Source: Cohnella terricola (GTDB taxonomy: Bacteria > Bacillota > Bacilli > Paenibacillales > Paenibacillaceae). From it: a DNA stretch of 64,000 bases. A program made the translations under genes and the position numbers. Positions 42,938 to 51,397 of this stretch are shown here, in pieces. The notes below the pieces were generated by a model. That model was given only the letters and a program-made list of their open reading frames with translations, did not search any database and was not told the DNA's origin. Each line of letters starts with the position of its first letter. Positions within the stretch are counted from its first letter, which is position 1. The stretch covers positions 124,001 through 188,000 of the forward strand of contig NZ_VNJJ01000006.1 in assembly GCF_007786475.1 (NCBI RefSeq). Direction: 5' to 3'.

Positions 42938-44118
42938 TGAACGTCGGCAGCAGCAATTCCCATCTGGTTCAAGGAGCTGTTTATCGTTTTCATAAACGGC
43001 ACGGGGCCGCAGAAATAGAAGCTGGCCTCTTGGGTCGGAATTACATCCCGGAGCCAAGGCAAGTCGATATAGCCTTCTTTATGAAATGCATTCGTCCGTC
43101 TATCGTGATCCGTCGGTTTAGCATAACACCAATAGGCAGATATTTGTGGAGAACGACTGGCGATTTCTTCTACTTGTTGTCTTAAAGCATGAACGTTCCC
43201 ATTGTGAGCGGCATGAATAAATGTAATAAGACGTGCAGGATAAGACTCGGCCAGCGTATTAAGCATGCTGACCATCGGCGTTAATCCAACCCCTCCGCTA
43301 ATCAAGACGACCGGTCTGGAGTCTTGCCGATCCAGCGTGAACTCGCCCGCAGGAGCCGATAACCATAGGATGTCCCCGTGTTCGACATGCTCATGCAAGT
43401 GGACGGATACTTTTCCCGCCGGTTTCCCTGGCATGGCGTCTTCCCGTTTCACGGAAATTCGATAATAAGATTTACCCGGAGCATCCGATAAGCTGTACTG
43501 GCGGATATGCGTATTCTGTTCGCCCGGTATTTCCATCTTTATGCTGACATACTGTCCCGGTTCGAAAGCGGCGATAGCCCCTCCGTCCTGCGGCACCAAA
43601 TAAAATGACGTAATCACGTCGCTCTCTTTTACTTTACGCTCTAACCGGAATGCTCTAAATCCTGACCATCCGCCCTTTTGCTCTTCCGATTGTTGATACA
43701 TCTCGGACTCTACACTGATAAACACATTTGCTATTTCTCCATAGGCTTTCGCCCATGCATTCAGAATTTCCTCCGTAGCCGCGTCACCGAGAACTTCCTT
43801 GATTGCAGCTAATAGCGTTTGTCCGACGATTGGATAATGCTCCGCTTTAACCCCCAGACTGCGGTGTTTATGCGCGATTTGTTTTACAACCGGTAATATC
43901 GTCTCCAGCTTGTCGATATATTTGGCTGCCGCATATACCGCATTGGCAAGAGCTGTCTGTTGTCTGCCTTGGCTCTGGTTCGCATGGTTAAAAATATTCA
44001 GCAACTCCGGATGCCCGGTAAAGAGCAGTTGATAAAACCTCTTCGTGATATCTACGCCATGCTTCTCCAACACGGGAACCGTGGATTTTATGATTTGTAT
44101 CGTTTGCTCTCTCAGCAT
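42880..44118 (-). CDS. hmp: Flavohaemoglobin (nitric oxide dioxygenase)
   Basis: 412 residues. The globin domain (1-140) has Tyr29 and proximal His85; the FAD domain (about 155-255) shows RQYSLSDAP; the NAD domain (260-400) shows LISGGVGLTPMVSML and FYFCGPVPFMK. It converts NO and O2 to nitrate with NAD(P)H. The ATG at 44118 is preceded by GAGGAG; a start seven codons earlier lacks one. Its 3' end runs 58 bp into the opposite crp/fnr gene. Upstream, on the same strand, lie sugar transporter genes with no evident terminator in between. Confidence 0.96.
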   Translation of the reverse strand: MLREQTIQIIKSTVPVLEKHGVDITKRFYQLLFTGHPELLNIFNHANQSQGRQQTALANAVYAAAKYIDKLETILPVVKQIAHKHRSLGVKAEHYPIVGQTLLAAIKEVLGDAATEEILNAWAKAYGEIANVFISVESEMYQQSEEQKGGWSGFRAFRLERKVKESDVITSFYLVPQDGGAIAAFEPGQYVSIKMEIPGEQNTHIRQYSLSDAPGKSYYRISVKREDAMPGKPAGKVSVHLHEHVEHGDILWLSAPAGEFTLDRQDSRPVVLISGGVGLTPMVSMLNTLAESYPARLITFIHAAHNGNVHALRQQVEEIASRSPQISAYWCYAKPTDHDRRTNAFHKEGYIDLPWLRDVIPTQEASFYFCGPVPFMKTINSSLNQMGIAAADVHYEFFGPADNLEPANDVVD

Positions 44119-44141
44119 GAATACTCTCCTCGCTTTCATTC

Positions 44142-44200
44142 ACTTGGGATGTACCAAGTATATAAAGGAGAGGGTCATGCCTTTTGTGATTACGATCACA
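44142..44200 (-). promoter_or_regulatory. hmp promoter with Crp/Fnr box and second dyad
   Basis: TGTGATTACGATCACA (44185-44200) is a perfect TGTGA-N6-TCACA box. The -10 TATACT (44157-44162) predicts a start near 44150, placing the box centre at about -42, the class II activator position; there is no good -35, as expected. A second perfect dyad, ACTTGG-GATGTA-CCAAGT (44142-44159), covers the start site and could bind a repressor. Confidence 0.85.
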
Positions 44201-44229
44201 TCAAATAGAAACGATCTGTGAAGAAGATC

Positions 44230-45084
44230 TTACTCTTTCACTCCGCCTAGCGCCACGCCTGCGATGATATACCTCGACAACAGGAAGTAGATCACGAACA
44301 GCGGCAGCGTAGTCAGCGCCAGGCCCAAATAAATCGAACCGAACTCCGTCTTATAAATATCGCCTCGAAGCAAACTTACCATGACTGGCAACGTATATTT
44401 ATCCTTCTGCGTCAGGAGGATCAACGGCATGAACAGATTGTTCCAGTTGGCCACGAATGCAAAGATAGCCTGCGTCGCCACAGCCGGGACCATGATCGGC
44501 ATGACAATACGGTTGAAGGTGTAGAACTCACCCGATCCGTCGATCCGTGCTGCCTCCACCATCTCAATCGACAGCGTCGCAAGCAAGTATTGGCGCATGA
44601 AGAACACCACCGCCGGCGCTGCGATCGCTGGCAGAATCAGCGGAAGGAAGTTGTTCGTCCAGTGCAGCTTATACATGAACTGATAGAAGCCAATGGCGCT
44701 CGCTTGTGCCGGAATCATCATGACGCACATGATGAACGTAAAGAATGACTGGCGCATCTTCCAATTGTATACCGTGAGCCCGTAGGCGGTCAGGGACGAG
44801 AAATAAACCGTCAGAAGGGTCGCGGCACCCGAGATGATCAGCGAGTTAAAGAACCCCCGAATGGGATCGAAGCTCTTGTCCAGCAACACATTCCAGTTGG
44901 TCGACAAATGCGTCGACGGAAGCAATGAAAGGCCGCTTTGGATTTCCGGCGTTGAACGCGTAGCGTTCACGAACATGATCCAGAACGGGAGGATACTAAG
45001 CAGCGCCAGAAAGATGAGCACGATGTAAATCATCGTCTTGTTTATACCCCGGGAGACGGTTCCGCTTCTTTCCATATTGGCCAC
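44230..45084 (-). CDS. Carbohydrate ABC transporter permease (MalG-type)
   Basis: 284 residues, six helices, with the cytoplasmic EAA loop VEAARIDGSGEFYTFNRIVMP that docks the ATPase. The C-terminus GVALGGVKE is typical of MalG-like subunits. GTG start with a G-rich site 8 nt upstream, 3 bp after the partner permease stop. No ATPase gene is present locally, so a shared MsmX/UgpC-type ATPase elsewhere probably powers it. Confidence 0.93.
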   Translation of the reverse strand: MANMERSGTVSRGINKTMIYIVLIFLALLSILPFWIMFVNATRSTPEIQSGLSLLPSTHLSTNWNVLLDKSFDPIRGFFNSLIISGAATLLTVYFSSLTAYGLTVYNWKMRQSFFTFIMCVMMIPAQASAIGFYQFMYKLHWTNNFLPLILPAIAAPAVVFFMRQYLLATLSIEMVEAARIDGSGEFYTFNRIVMPIMVPAVATQAIFAFVANWNNLFMPLILLTQKDKYTLPVMVSLLRGDIYKTEFGSIYLGLALTTLPLFVIYFLLSRYIIAGVALGGVKE

Positions 45085-45087
45085 GAA

Positions 45088-46062
45088 TTACGCCCCCCTT
45101 GCCGCTGCTTTTGCAGCTTTTCTAAGCTTCTTTTCTTCCTTCTTGATTCTTGCCGCGTCACGGTCGCGCATGATGTAGAACAGCACCGCGGACAATATCG
45201 CCGCGATCAGGAACATGATCATACTGGCTGCTGCCGCCCGATTATACAAATAACTGCCCTTGAACGCTTGCCCGTAGATGAATACGGACGTGGTGAGCGT
45301 GGCGTTGTCCGGCCCTCCGGAAGGGACAATGAACAACTGCGGAATATCGAACATTTGCAAACCACCGATCATCGACACGATCAGAACGTATAGCAAGATC
45401 GTACGGAGACTCGGCAGCGTAATGCGGAAGAAGGTTTGGAACCCGTTTGCGCCGTCGATAGCCGCAGACTCGAAGAGTGCGGGATTGATGCCCATAACGC
45501 CTGCGACCAGAATAATCATCGTATTGCCGTACCACATCCAGAATTGGATGAACGACACGATGCCGCGCGCTGTCGTCTTGTCCTGAAGGAAGAAGATCGG
45601 CCCGTCGGACCAGCCCATCATCTCAAACAAACTGTTCACGGGACCCATCGGGTAGGCGAACAAGGTACTGAAAAGCACGGCGATCGTACTCGCCGTGATA
45701 ATATTCGGCATGTAGAGCATAACTTTGAACGCGCCTTGTCCTCGAATTTTGAGGCGCTGGTTGGTGAACCATGCAGCGAGCAAGAGCGCGAGACCGATCT
45801 GCGGTATGAAGTTCGTAATCCATAGGATCGCGGTATTGGTTAACGATGTTCGAAATGCAACGTTGTGGTAGATGAGATCTTTAAAGTTTTGGAACGGATT
45901 ATCCAGAACCTGAATTGGCTTTGGTATTAATCCCTGTAAATTCGTGAACCCGATTGCTGCGGTGTATAAAATGGGATACAACGAGAAAACCAGGAACGCA
46001 AATATAAAAGGAAGACTGAAAATATAGCCGTATTTCGAATAGTTGACTCCTTTGCGCCGCAT
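45088..46062 (-). CDS. Carbohydrate ABC transporter permease (MalF-type)
   Basis: About 324 residues with six helices; the EAA loop is ESAAIDGANGFQTFFRITLPS. It forms the heterodimeric channel with the MalG-type protein. GGGGTG is placed for the ATG at 46062 rather than the GTG three codons earlier. A stem-loop separates it from the binding-protein gene. Confidence 0.93.
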   Translation of the reverse strand: MRRKGVNYSKYGYIFSLPFIFAFLVFSLYPILYTAAIGFTNLQGLIPKPIQVLDNPFQNFKDLIYHNVAFRTSLTNTAILWITNFIPQIGLALLLAAWFTNQRLKIRGQGAFKVMLYMPNIITASTIAVLFSTLFAYPMGPVNSLFEMMGWSDGPIFFLQDKTTARGIVSFIQFWMWYGNTMIILVAGVMGINPALFESAAIDGANGFQTFFRITLPSLRTILLYVLIVSMIGGLQMFDIPQLFIVPSGGPDNATLTTSVFIYGQAFKGSYLYNRAAAASMIMFLIAAILSAVLFYIMRDRDAARIKKEEKKLRKAAKAAARGA

Positions 46063-46086
46063 GACTCTCACCCCATCAATTAATAT

Positions 46087-46116
46087 GAAGGGGCGGGGAG
46101 CTTCACCCGCCCCTTC
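46087..46116 (-). terminator. Intercistronic stem-loop between binding protein and permeases
   Basis: A perfect 11-bp stem GAAGGGGCGGG / CCCGCCCCTTC with no T-tract (ATATTAATT follows). Such stems usually reduce but do not stop read-through and protect the binding-protein mRNA, giving more binding protein than permease. Confidence 0.7.
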
Positions 46117-46125
46117 GGCGCTTTA

Positions 46126-47535
46126 TTATTCGCTGTCGATGTTAAGCTGATCTTTGACTTGTTGTTTGAAGTCCGCGATTGCTTTGTCACGGTTCTTATT
46201 GCCCGCGGTGTATTCGCGTACTTGGTCGCGCCAGAGGCTGTTGATCGATTCGTCGTACTGGGTCAAGTTCTTGCCGGAAGCATTCGCGTTGGCCGGAACG
46301 AACACGTCAAACATGTTTTGTCCGCCGAGCATATCGATTGTACCGTTAGACTTCGCCATAACTACGGCAGATGCTACGCTGTCTTTCGTTCCTTGCTCGC
46401 CATCCTTCATCGTGCCGTTAGCCCAGTAATTTTGGAGGCCCGTGTCGGAAGTGTCGAGCGTAACCCATTTGATGAATTCGGCAACCGCTTCTTTCTTGGC
46501 GTCGTTCTTGGCGACGTCCTTGTTGGCGAGGAGCCAAGTACCGCCCCAGAAGAAACCTGTCGGCGGCTCGGTAACCGCCCAGTCGCCATTCGTGTCTTTT
46601 ACTTGGTCTTTCATAACATAGTTGATGAGCCACGCCGGACCGAAGAATCCGAAGATCGGTTGTTTGCCAGTGCCGGACATATCCGCGAACCAAGCTTCAT
46701 TCCAGTCTTGCGTATCGTTATGGAAGCCGTTGTCTTTCAGCTTCTTGGACAGATCCAGGAACGCTTCGCGCTTCGGATCGATATGAAGCTTGCCGTCTAC
46801 AAGCCAGCCCTTATCGGAGCTGTTCTCGATCGCGTGCCAGATATCGCCGTCGCCGGATACGATGCCGTACCCTTTCGCTTTCAGCTTGGCAGCCGCGTCG
46901 AAGAATTTATCCCAACCTGGGCCGATTTCGTTCTTGATTGTTGCCGGATCGTCCGTTCCGAACGTATCTTTGGCAAGCGAGCGACGGTAGATAAAGGAGC
47001 CGCCTGTTGCTTGATAACCGAGGCCTTTCAGTTGGCCGTCTTTGCTTCCGATGTCAACGGAGTATTGAGCGATGCCGGCGTCCTTCACCATTTGATCGGT
47101 AAGGCCGAGGTCGGCATAGTTAGCAGCATAGTCGGACGCGTCGCCTTGCGTGTACTTCAGGACGAACGCGGCTTCAGCTGCATAAATATCAGGAGCGTCT
47201 TTGCCGCCAGCGGCAAGCGCTTGGTCGAGCGCCGGTTGATAAGCGCCATCCGTCGTTGCGATAATCGTGGTCTTGAACTCGACGTTCGCGTCCGGATGAG
47301 TTGCTTTATACTTCTCTGACATGTTCGGGATTTCGTCCGTAAAAGCCCACAGATTGATGGTGACTTTGTCCTTAGAAGTGTTGCTTGCAGAAGGCGAGGC
47401 ATTGCTGTTCGACGGGCTTGGACTTGGGCTTGGGCTTGGGCTTGAGTTGCCGGATGAAGAGTTGTTTCCGCCGCATGCGGCCAGGACGGAAGTCAGCAAG
47501 AGAATTGCAGTTGACGCAGTTAAATAGCGTTTCAT
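46126..47535 (-). CDS. Sugar-binding lipoprotein (extracellular solute-binding family 1)
   Basis: 469 residues. The signal peptide ends in the lipobox LAAC (Cys21), followed by a Ser/Pro/Asn linker (SPSPSPSPSPSN) and the binding domain with INLWAFTDEIPNM and the tail KQQVKDQLN. The sugar is unknown; the neighbouring GH3 glycosidase suggests a beta-linked oligosaccharide. It is the first gene of the transporter operon, with a perfect cre site at the promoter. Confidence 0.93.
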   Translation of the reverse strand: MKRYLTASTAILLLTSVLAACGGNNSSSGNSSPSPSPSPSPSNSNASPSASNTSKDKVTINLWAFTDEIPNMSEKYKATHPDANVEFKTTIIATTDGAYQPALDQALAAGGKDAPDIYAAEAAFVLKYTQGDASDYAANYADLGLTDQMVKDAGIAQYSVDIGSKDGQLKGLGYQATGGSFIYRRSLAKDTFGTDDPATIKNEIGPGWDKFFDAAAKLKAKGYGIVSGDGDIWHAIENSSDKGWLVDGKLHIDPKREAFLDLSKKLKDNGFHNDTQDWNEAWFADMSGTGKQPIFGFFGPAWLINYVMKDQVKDTNGDWAVTEPPTGFFWGGTWLLANKDVAKNDAKKEAVAEFIKWVTLDTSDTGLQNYWANGTMKDGEQGTKDSVASAVVMAKSNGTIDMLGGQNMFDVFVPANANASGKNLTQYDESINSLWRDQVREYTAGNKNRDKAIADFKQQVKDQLNIDSE

Positions 47536-47570
47536 GTCTTTACCCTCCCTTTTTTACGCTTACATTCCTT

Positions 47571-47593
47571 TTGTAAACGCTACCATTATTATA
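47571..47593 (-). promoter_or_regulatory. cre site (CcpA) adjoining the -10 of the binding-protein gene
   Basis: TTGTAAACGCTACCAT (47571-47586) matches WTGNAARCGNWWNCAW at every position. The minus-strand -10 TATAAT is at 47588-47593, so CcpA bound here would sit over the start site and repress in the presence of preferred sugars. Confidence 0.88.
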
Positions 47594-47691
47594 GTGTTTG
47601 TCATGTAAGCGCATAAGGAACCTGCGATTGGGTAAAATTCCATTATTTTTGGGTATTGTTGGGGATCCGATATTTGTTGTTAATTGCAAAG

Positions 47692-47722
47692 AAAAAACAC
47701 CTTTACTCGCGTAAAGGTGTTT
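47692..47722 (-). terminator. Terminator of the GH3 gene
   Basis: A perfect 12-bp stem AAACACCTTTAC / GTAAAGGTGTTT with a TCGC loop, followed leftward by TTTCTTTG. It separates the GH3 unit from the transporter operon. Confidence 0.92.
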
Positions 47723-47733
47723 CCGCGTCTGAT

Positions 47734-50523
47734 TTATGATGGTTTGAATTCGATCCATTCGATCTGCAAGCCCGGTTTAATAAAATCCAGCTTTAACTCG
47801 TACATGCCCGCTTCCAGCTCGATATTCTGAAGCCGTTGTTGGATCCATCGGCCTTCTGTTCCGTTGGATTGAATTGTCGCCATCAATCGGCCGTTTAATG
47901 TCGCATTACAAGCGCTTTGTGCCCATAACGCTTCTGTGGACAAGACTTTGACAATAATCCGATATGGACCAGGATGGTCCACCTTCATGTAAACCGGATC
48001 GCCTGCCGACACTTTGATCCGCGCGTCCTCCGATAGAACTTGCGCATGATTCGGTACAAGCGCCGAATCTGCCGTAAATCTCTCAACTTCAGACTCTATA
48101 TGTTCATCTATTCTTCCGAACACGGGGGCTTTCATCAAGAATTGGCAAATATTCATAGCGCTGCGCTGCAGCTCTCCGCGAGTCAGCGACCCGTTCGACA
48201 AGGACTCTATCGTATTGTCGCCCAATACGTTAAATTCCGCTCCGTAATTGGTCACTACCATGTAGAGATCATTCTGCGATCGAACCATGGAACGCGTATT
48301 TTGAAAGTTGCCGTGACCTCCATGGACGACGTCGTTTAGTTTTGCCCACCAATCGGTCATTACGATGCCCGAGAAGCCCCATTGTTGGCGAAGAATCGTC
48401 GTATTCAAGTCGTAGTTGGAAGCAGTCCAGTATCCGTTAACCGGGTTGTAGGACGTCATGATGCAATTGGCACCGCCCTGCTTCACCGCGATTTCGAAGC
48501 CCTTCAAGTAAATCTCCCGCAGAGCGCGCTCCGATACGACCGCATCCACCGTGTGGCGATACTTCTCTTGATTGTTGCAGGCAAAATGCTTCAGGGTGGC
48601 ATTAGAGCCGCCTTTCATGATGCCTCGCACGCATGAGGTTGCAAAGATTCCCGTAATGTGCGGGTCTTCCGAGAAATACTCGAAGTTGCGCCCGTTAAGC
48701 GGGCTGCGCCGAATATTCATGCCCGGGCCGAGCAGCGCGTCGATTCTGTTGCCGAGCAGTTCTCGGCCTTCCAACTCGTAAAGTTCCTCAATTAATTCGA
48801 CATTCCAGGTCGCGGCCAAGAGCGTTCCAATCGGAACCTGCGTAGCCTGATGCCCGCTATCCATCCGAATGCCGGACGGTCCGTCGGCCGTACTTGCGAT
48901 CGGCAAGCCATAATAGAGCAAGCGCTCGCTCACGCCGCCGAAAGCCGAAGCCGTTCCCGGCGTAACCAGCGGGCTGCTCATTCCCTCGCCTCTGACCATC
49001 GCCGCGAGATCCTCGTCTTCTAACTGCGCGACGAAAGCTTCCAAAGTGACTTTGCCATCATGAACATCCTTCAACTTATATCCGAGATCGCCGGTTTGCT
49101 CCAGGGTTTCCGGCAGATTGCTCTCGATCCGCTCCGCAAGGTTCACGCGTCGAGTCGGCACTTCCTCGTAAGCAAGTTCGAACGTGCCGTCAGCCCGCTG
49201 GACACCCGGCTTCATCCGGGTGAAGCTTTCCGTCGGCGCGAGCGCTTCTTCCAGCTGTTCCACGACAAGAAGCGAGTCTATCTCCAAACCGTCCCGTCCG
49301 TCAACGCCGATCTGCTCGAGCTTTCGGACACTGTTGCCTGCATACAGTTTATACACCCCGGCTTCAAGAACATAAGCGGATCGATGCCCTGTAATACCGG
49401 AGTCGTCATAAGCAGCCATCGCGTGAACGGGGAAACTCACGGTCAAGCGCTGCGACTCACCCGGCCGAAGCAAATTCGTCTTCCCGAACGCGGCCAACTC
49501 TTTTGCCGGTCTGCCAAGCTTTCCTTGCGGCGCTTCATAATAGACCTGAAGCACTTCTTGGCCAGCATAATCCCTTCCGGTATTGGTGATGAGCGCGCTG
49601 ATTTCCAAGCGTGAATCGCCTGCATGGGTAACTGTCTTCGCTTCTTCAGGTTCGATTTTAAACTCCGTATAGGATAACCCGTAACCGAATTCGAACTGAA
49701 CTTTATCCGGACAGAACGTCTCGAAATAACGGTAGCCGACATAAATATCTTCCTGGTAAAAGTTCTTCAACTCATTGCCGTAATTGCGCGTAGACGGATA
49801 ATCATGGATGGAATAAGCAACCGTGTCGGTCAATTTCCCGCTTGGCGTCACTTCGCCGGTCAACACGTCGACGATTGCGTTGCCCCCTTCCATGCCGCCG
49901 TGCCATGCATAAATTACACTCGCGATCGGATGGACATAGCTTTCATCGTTTAGCCAGCTCATATCGATAATATTCGAAACGTTCAGTACAACGACGGTTT
50001 GCTCGAAATGGGACGTTACCTGCTTCAGCATCAAAATCTCGTCAGCCGTTAACCGATAACTGCCAGGCGCATCGGCATTATCCACATCTTCGCCGGCGGT
50101 ACGTCCGATAACGACGATCGCTTTATCGGATTTGCTTCTTGCCTCGGACACGAGCTCGTCGGTCAAAGGCATTTCCTTCTGATGCCAAGGCTCTGCGGCC
50201 CAGCCTCCTCCGCCATTGTCGAACGGGTTTTGTTTGATCCATTGTTCATACACGGCGGCTAGCTCTTCATTAACTGTAATGTGCTTTTTGCTTCGGAGAC
50301 CATCCAGAAGATTGGTCGTATAGGGTACGTTTACGCTGCCGCCCGAACCGGTTCCGCTGCGATAATAGTTCGATTGAATGCGGCCGAATACGGATACTTT
50401 GTCTTTACTGCTTATCGGAAGCGCCTGTCCCTCGTTCTTCAGCAAGACGGCTCCTTCCGCAGCGACCTTCCTGCTGCGTTCGGCGAAGCCCTGCAATGGG
50501 CCTCCCAGCTTGTCTTTACTCAA
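47734..50523 (-). CDS. GH3 glycosidase with permuted domain order
   Basis: 929 residues from TTG, which has GGGAGG 7 nt upstream; the first in-frame TTG five codons earlier overlaps that site. The GH3 C-terminal alpha/beta sandwich comes first (AAEGAVLLKNEGQALPI; VVIGRTAGEDVDNAD; SYTEFKIEP), then an FnIII-like segment (about 300-375). The TIM barrel follows (about 500-790: IASTADGPSGIRM; GRNFEYFSEDPHITG; NATLKHFACNNQE; GIVMTDWWAKL with nucleophile Asp724). A beta-sandwich ends the chain. No signal peptide, so it acts on imported beta-gluco- or xylo-oligosaccharides. Reversed order is known for a GH3 subset. Confidence 0.93.
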   Translation of the reverse strand: MSKDKLGGPLQGFAERSRKVAAEGAVLLKNEGQALPISSKDKVSVFGRIQSNYYRSGTGSGGSVNVPYTTNLLDGLRSKKHITVNEELAAVYEQWIKQNPFDNGGGGWAAEPWHQKEMPLTDELVSEARSKSDKAIVVIGRTAGEDVDNADAPGSYRLTADEILMLKQVTSHFEQTVVVLNVSNIIDMSWLNDESYVHPIASVIYAWHGGMEGGNAIVDVLTGEVTPSGKLTDTVAYSIHDYPSTRNYGNELKNFYQEDIYVGYRYFETFCPDKVQFEFGYGLSYTEFKIEPEEAKTVTHAGDSRLEISALITNTGRDYAGQEVLQVYYEAPQGKLGRPAKELAAFGKTNLLRPGESQRLTVSFPVHAMAAYDDSGITGHRSAYVLEAGVYKLYAGNSVRKLEQIGVDGRDGLEIDSLLVVEQLEEALAPTESFTRMKPGVQRADGTFELAYEEVPTRRVNLAERIESNLPETLEQTGDLGYKLKDVHDGKVTLEAFVAQLEDEDLAAMVRGEGMSSPLVTPGTASAFGGVSERLLYYGLPIASTADGPSGIRMDSGHQATQVPIGTLLAATWNVELIEELYELEGRELLGNRIDALLGPGMNIRRSPLNGRNFEYFSEDPHITGIFATSCVRGIMKGGSNATLKHFACNNQEKYRHTVDAVVSERALREIYLKGFEIAVKQGGANCIMTSYNPVNGYWTASNYDLNTTILRQQWGFSGIVMTDWWAKLNDVVHGGHGNFQNTRSMVRSQNDLYMVVTNYGAEFNVLGDNTIESLSNGSLTRGELQRSAMNICQFLMKAPVFGRIDEHIESEVERFTADSALVPNHAQVLSEDARIKVSAGDPVYMKVDHPGPYRIIVKVLSTEALWAQSACNATLNGRLMATIQSNGTEGRWIQQRLQNIELEAGMYELKLDFIKPGLQIEWIEFKPS

Positions 50524-50571
50524 CTCAATCCCTCCCAATTCAATATGCCTATTATTTCGCCTAACAGCGGC

Positions 50572-51336
50572 TTAAACCTCCCAATCCCCACGCAGCTGCT
50601 CGTACAGCCAGATTAGGAACACCGTGTCGTTGGGCGCGATTTCTTTAGCGACAACGATCTTACCGGCGAAGTGCTGTGCGATTGGCCGTCCGAGATAAGC
50701 GAGACGTTCCGGTGAGACGAACGGCAGCCGCTCCGCCCAGGCGGCGAGAAGCACCCAGTCCGAATACGCGATCGCCTTGCGGCTTTCCTCGTCCAATTCC
50801 TGGCGCGGTAAAGACACTCTCATCCAGTCCACTCGTTTATCGATTTTCCTCCGCAGCTTCAACCGTTCCTTCTCTTTCTCGACGACGACGATCGTTCCTG
50901 CCACCATATCCCCGATTCTGCGGTCCCTGGGACTGCTCATGACGACGATCATCCCTAGAAAATAGAAAACAGGCAAAATATCGATCAATCGAAACAGATT
51001 GCGAATGACAACCGCGAGCAATCCGGCGTTCCGGCCATCCGTCTGAACGACGCGAATGTTGACCATACGCTTACCGATTGTCTGCCCGCCCATCCAATAC
51101 TCGCAGCAGATATAATAACCGACCATGCCTACGACTCCGATAATGGCCAGCACCGCCATCGCGTACTCGTTGCCGATGAGGACAATAGCGATGATCACCG
51201 CCAAATTGAATGCCCCCAGAATAAGCATATCGATCAGTTGGGCGATGGCGCGCATCCCCACCCCAGCCGTAGGGAACTCCAGTTGAACTTGCTCGGGTGT
51301 AACGATGGATACTTCTTTTTCCAACGGAATGCTCAT
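50572..51336 (-). CDS. RDD-family membrane protein
   Basis: 254 residues. The RDD domain has helices around 30-55, 60-80 and 115-135, with GMRAIAQLIDMLILGAFN, the GGQTIGKRMVNIRV turn and DRRIGDMVAGTIVV. A charged soluble C-terminal part follows. RDD proteins recur next to SpoIIM/DUF58/MoxR clusters; their role is unknown (some are Na+/H+ antiporters). It is divergent from the SpoIIM-like gene with a 61-bp gap. Confidence 0.88.
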   Translation of the reverse strand: MSIPLEKEVSIVTPEQVQLEFPTAGVGMRAIAQLIDMLILGAFNLAVIIAIVLIGNEYAMAVLAIIGVVGMVGYYICCEYWMGGQTIGKRMVNIRVVQTDGRNAGLLAVVIRNLFRLIDILPVFYFLGMIVVMSSPRDRRIGDMVAGTIVVVEKEKERLKLRRKIDKRVDWMRVSLPRQELDEESRKAIAYSDWVLLAAWAERLPFVSPERLAYLGRPIAQHFAGKIVVAKEIAPNDTVFLIWLYEQLRGDWEV

Positions 51337-51397
51337 TCTCTAGCTCCTCGTTTCCGGGAATTTATGGTAGGATAATAAAAAATAGGAGGTCAATACG

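Noticed and set aside
46159..47319. 386-codon open frame antisense to the sugar-binding lipoprotein gene
   Set aside because: The opposite strand encodes a complete lipoprotein with lipobox. The antisense frame has no ribosome site or recognisable domain, and arises from codon bias.
47395..47460. Six-base repeats in the binding-protein linker as a phase-variable tract
   Set aside because: The unit is 6 bp (Ser-Pro), so slippage keeps the frame; it is an ordinary flexible linker.
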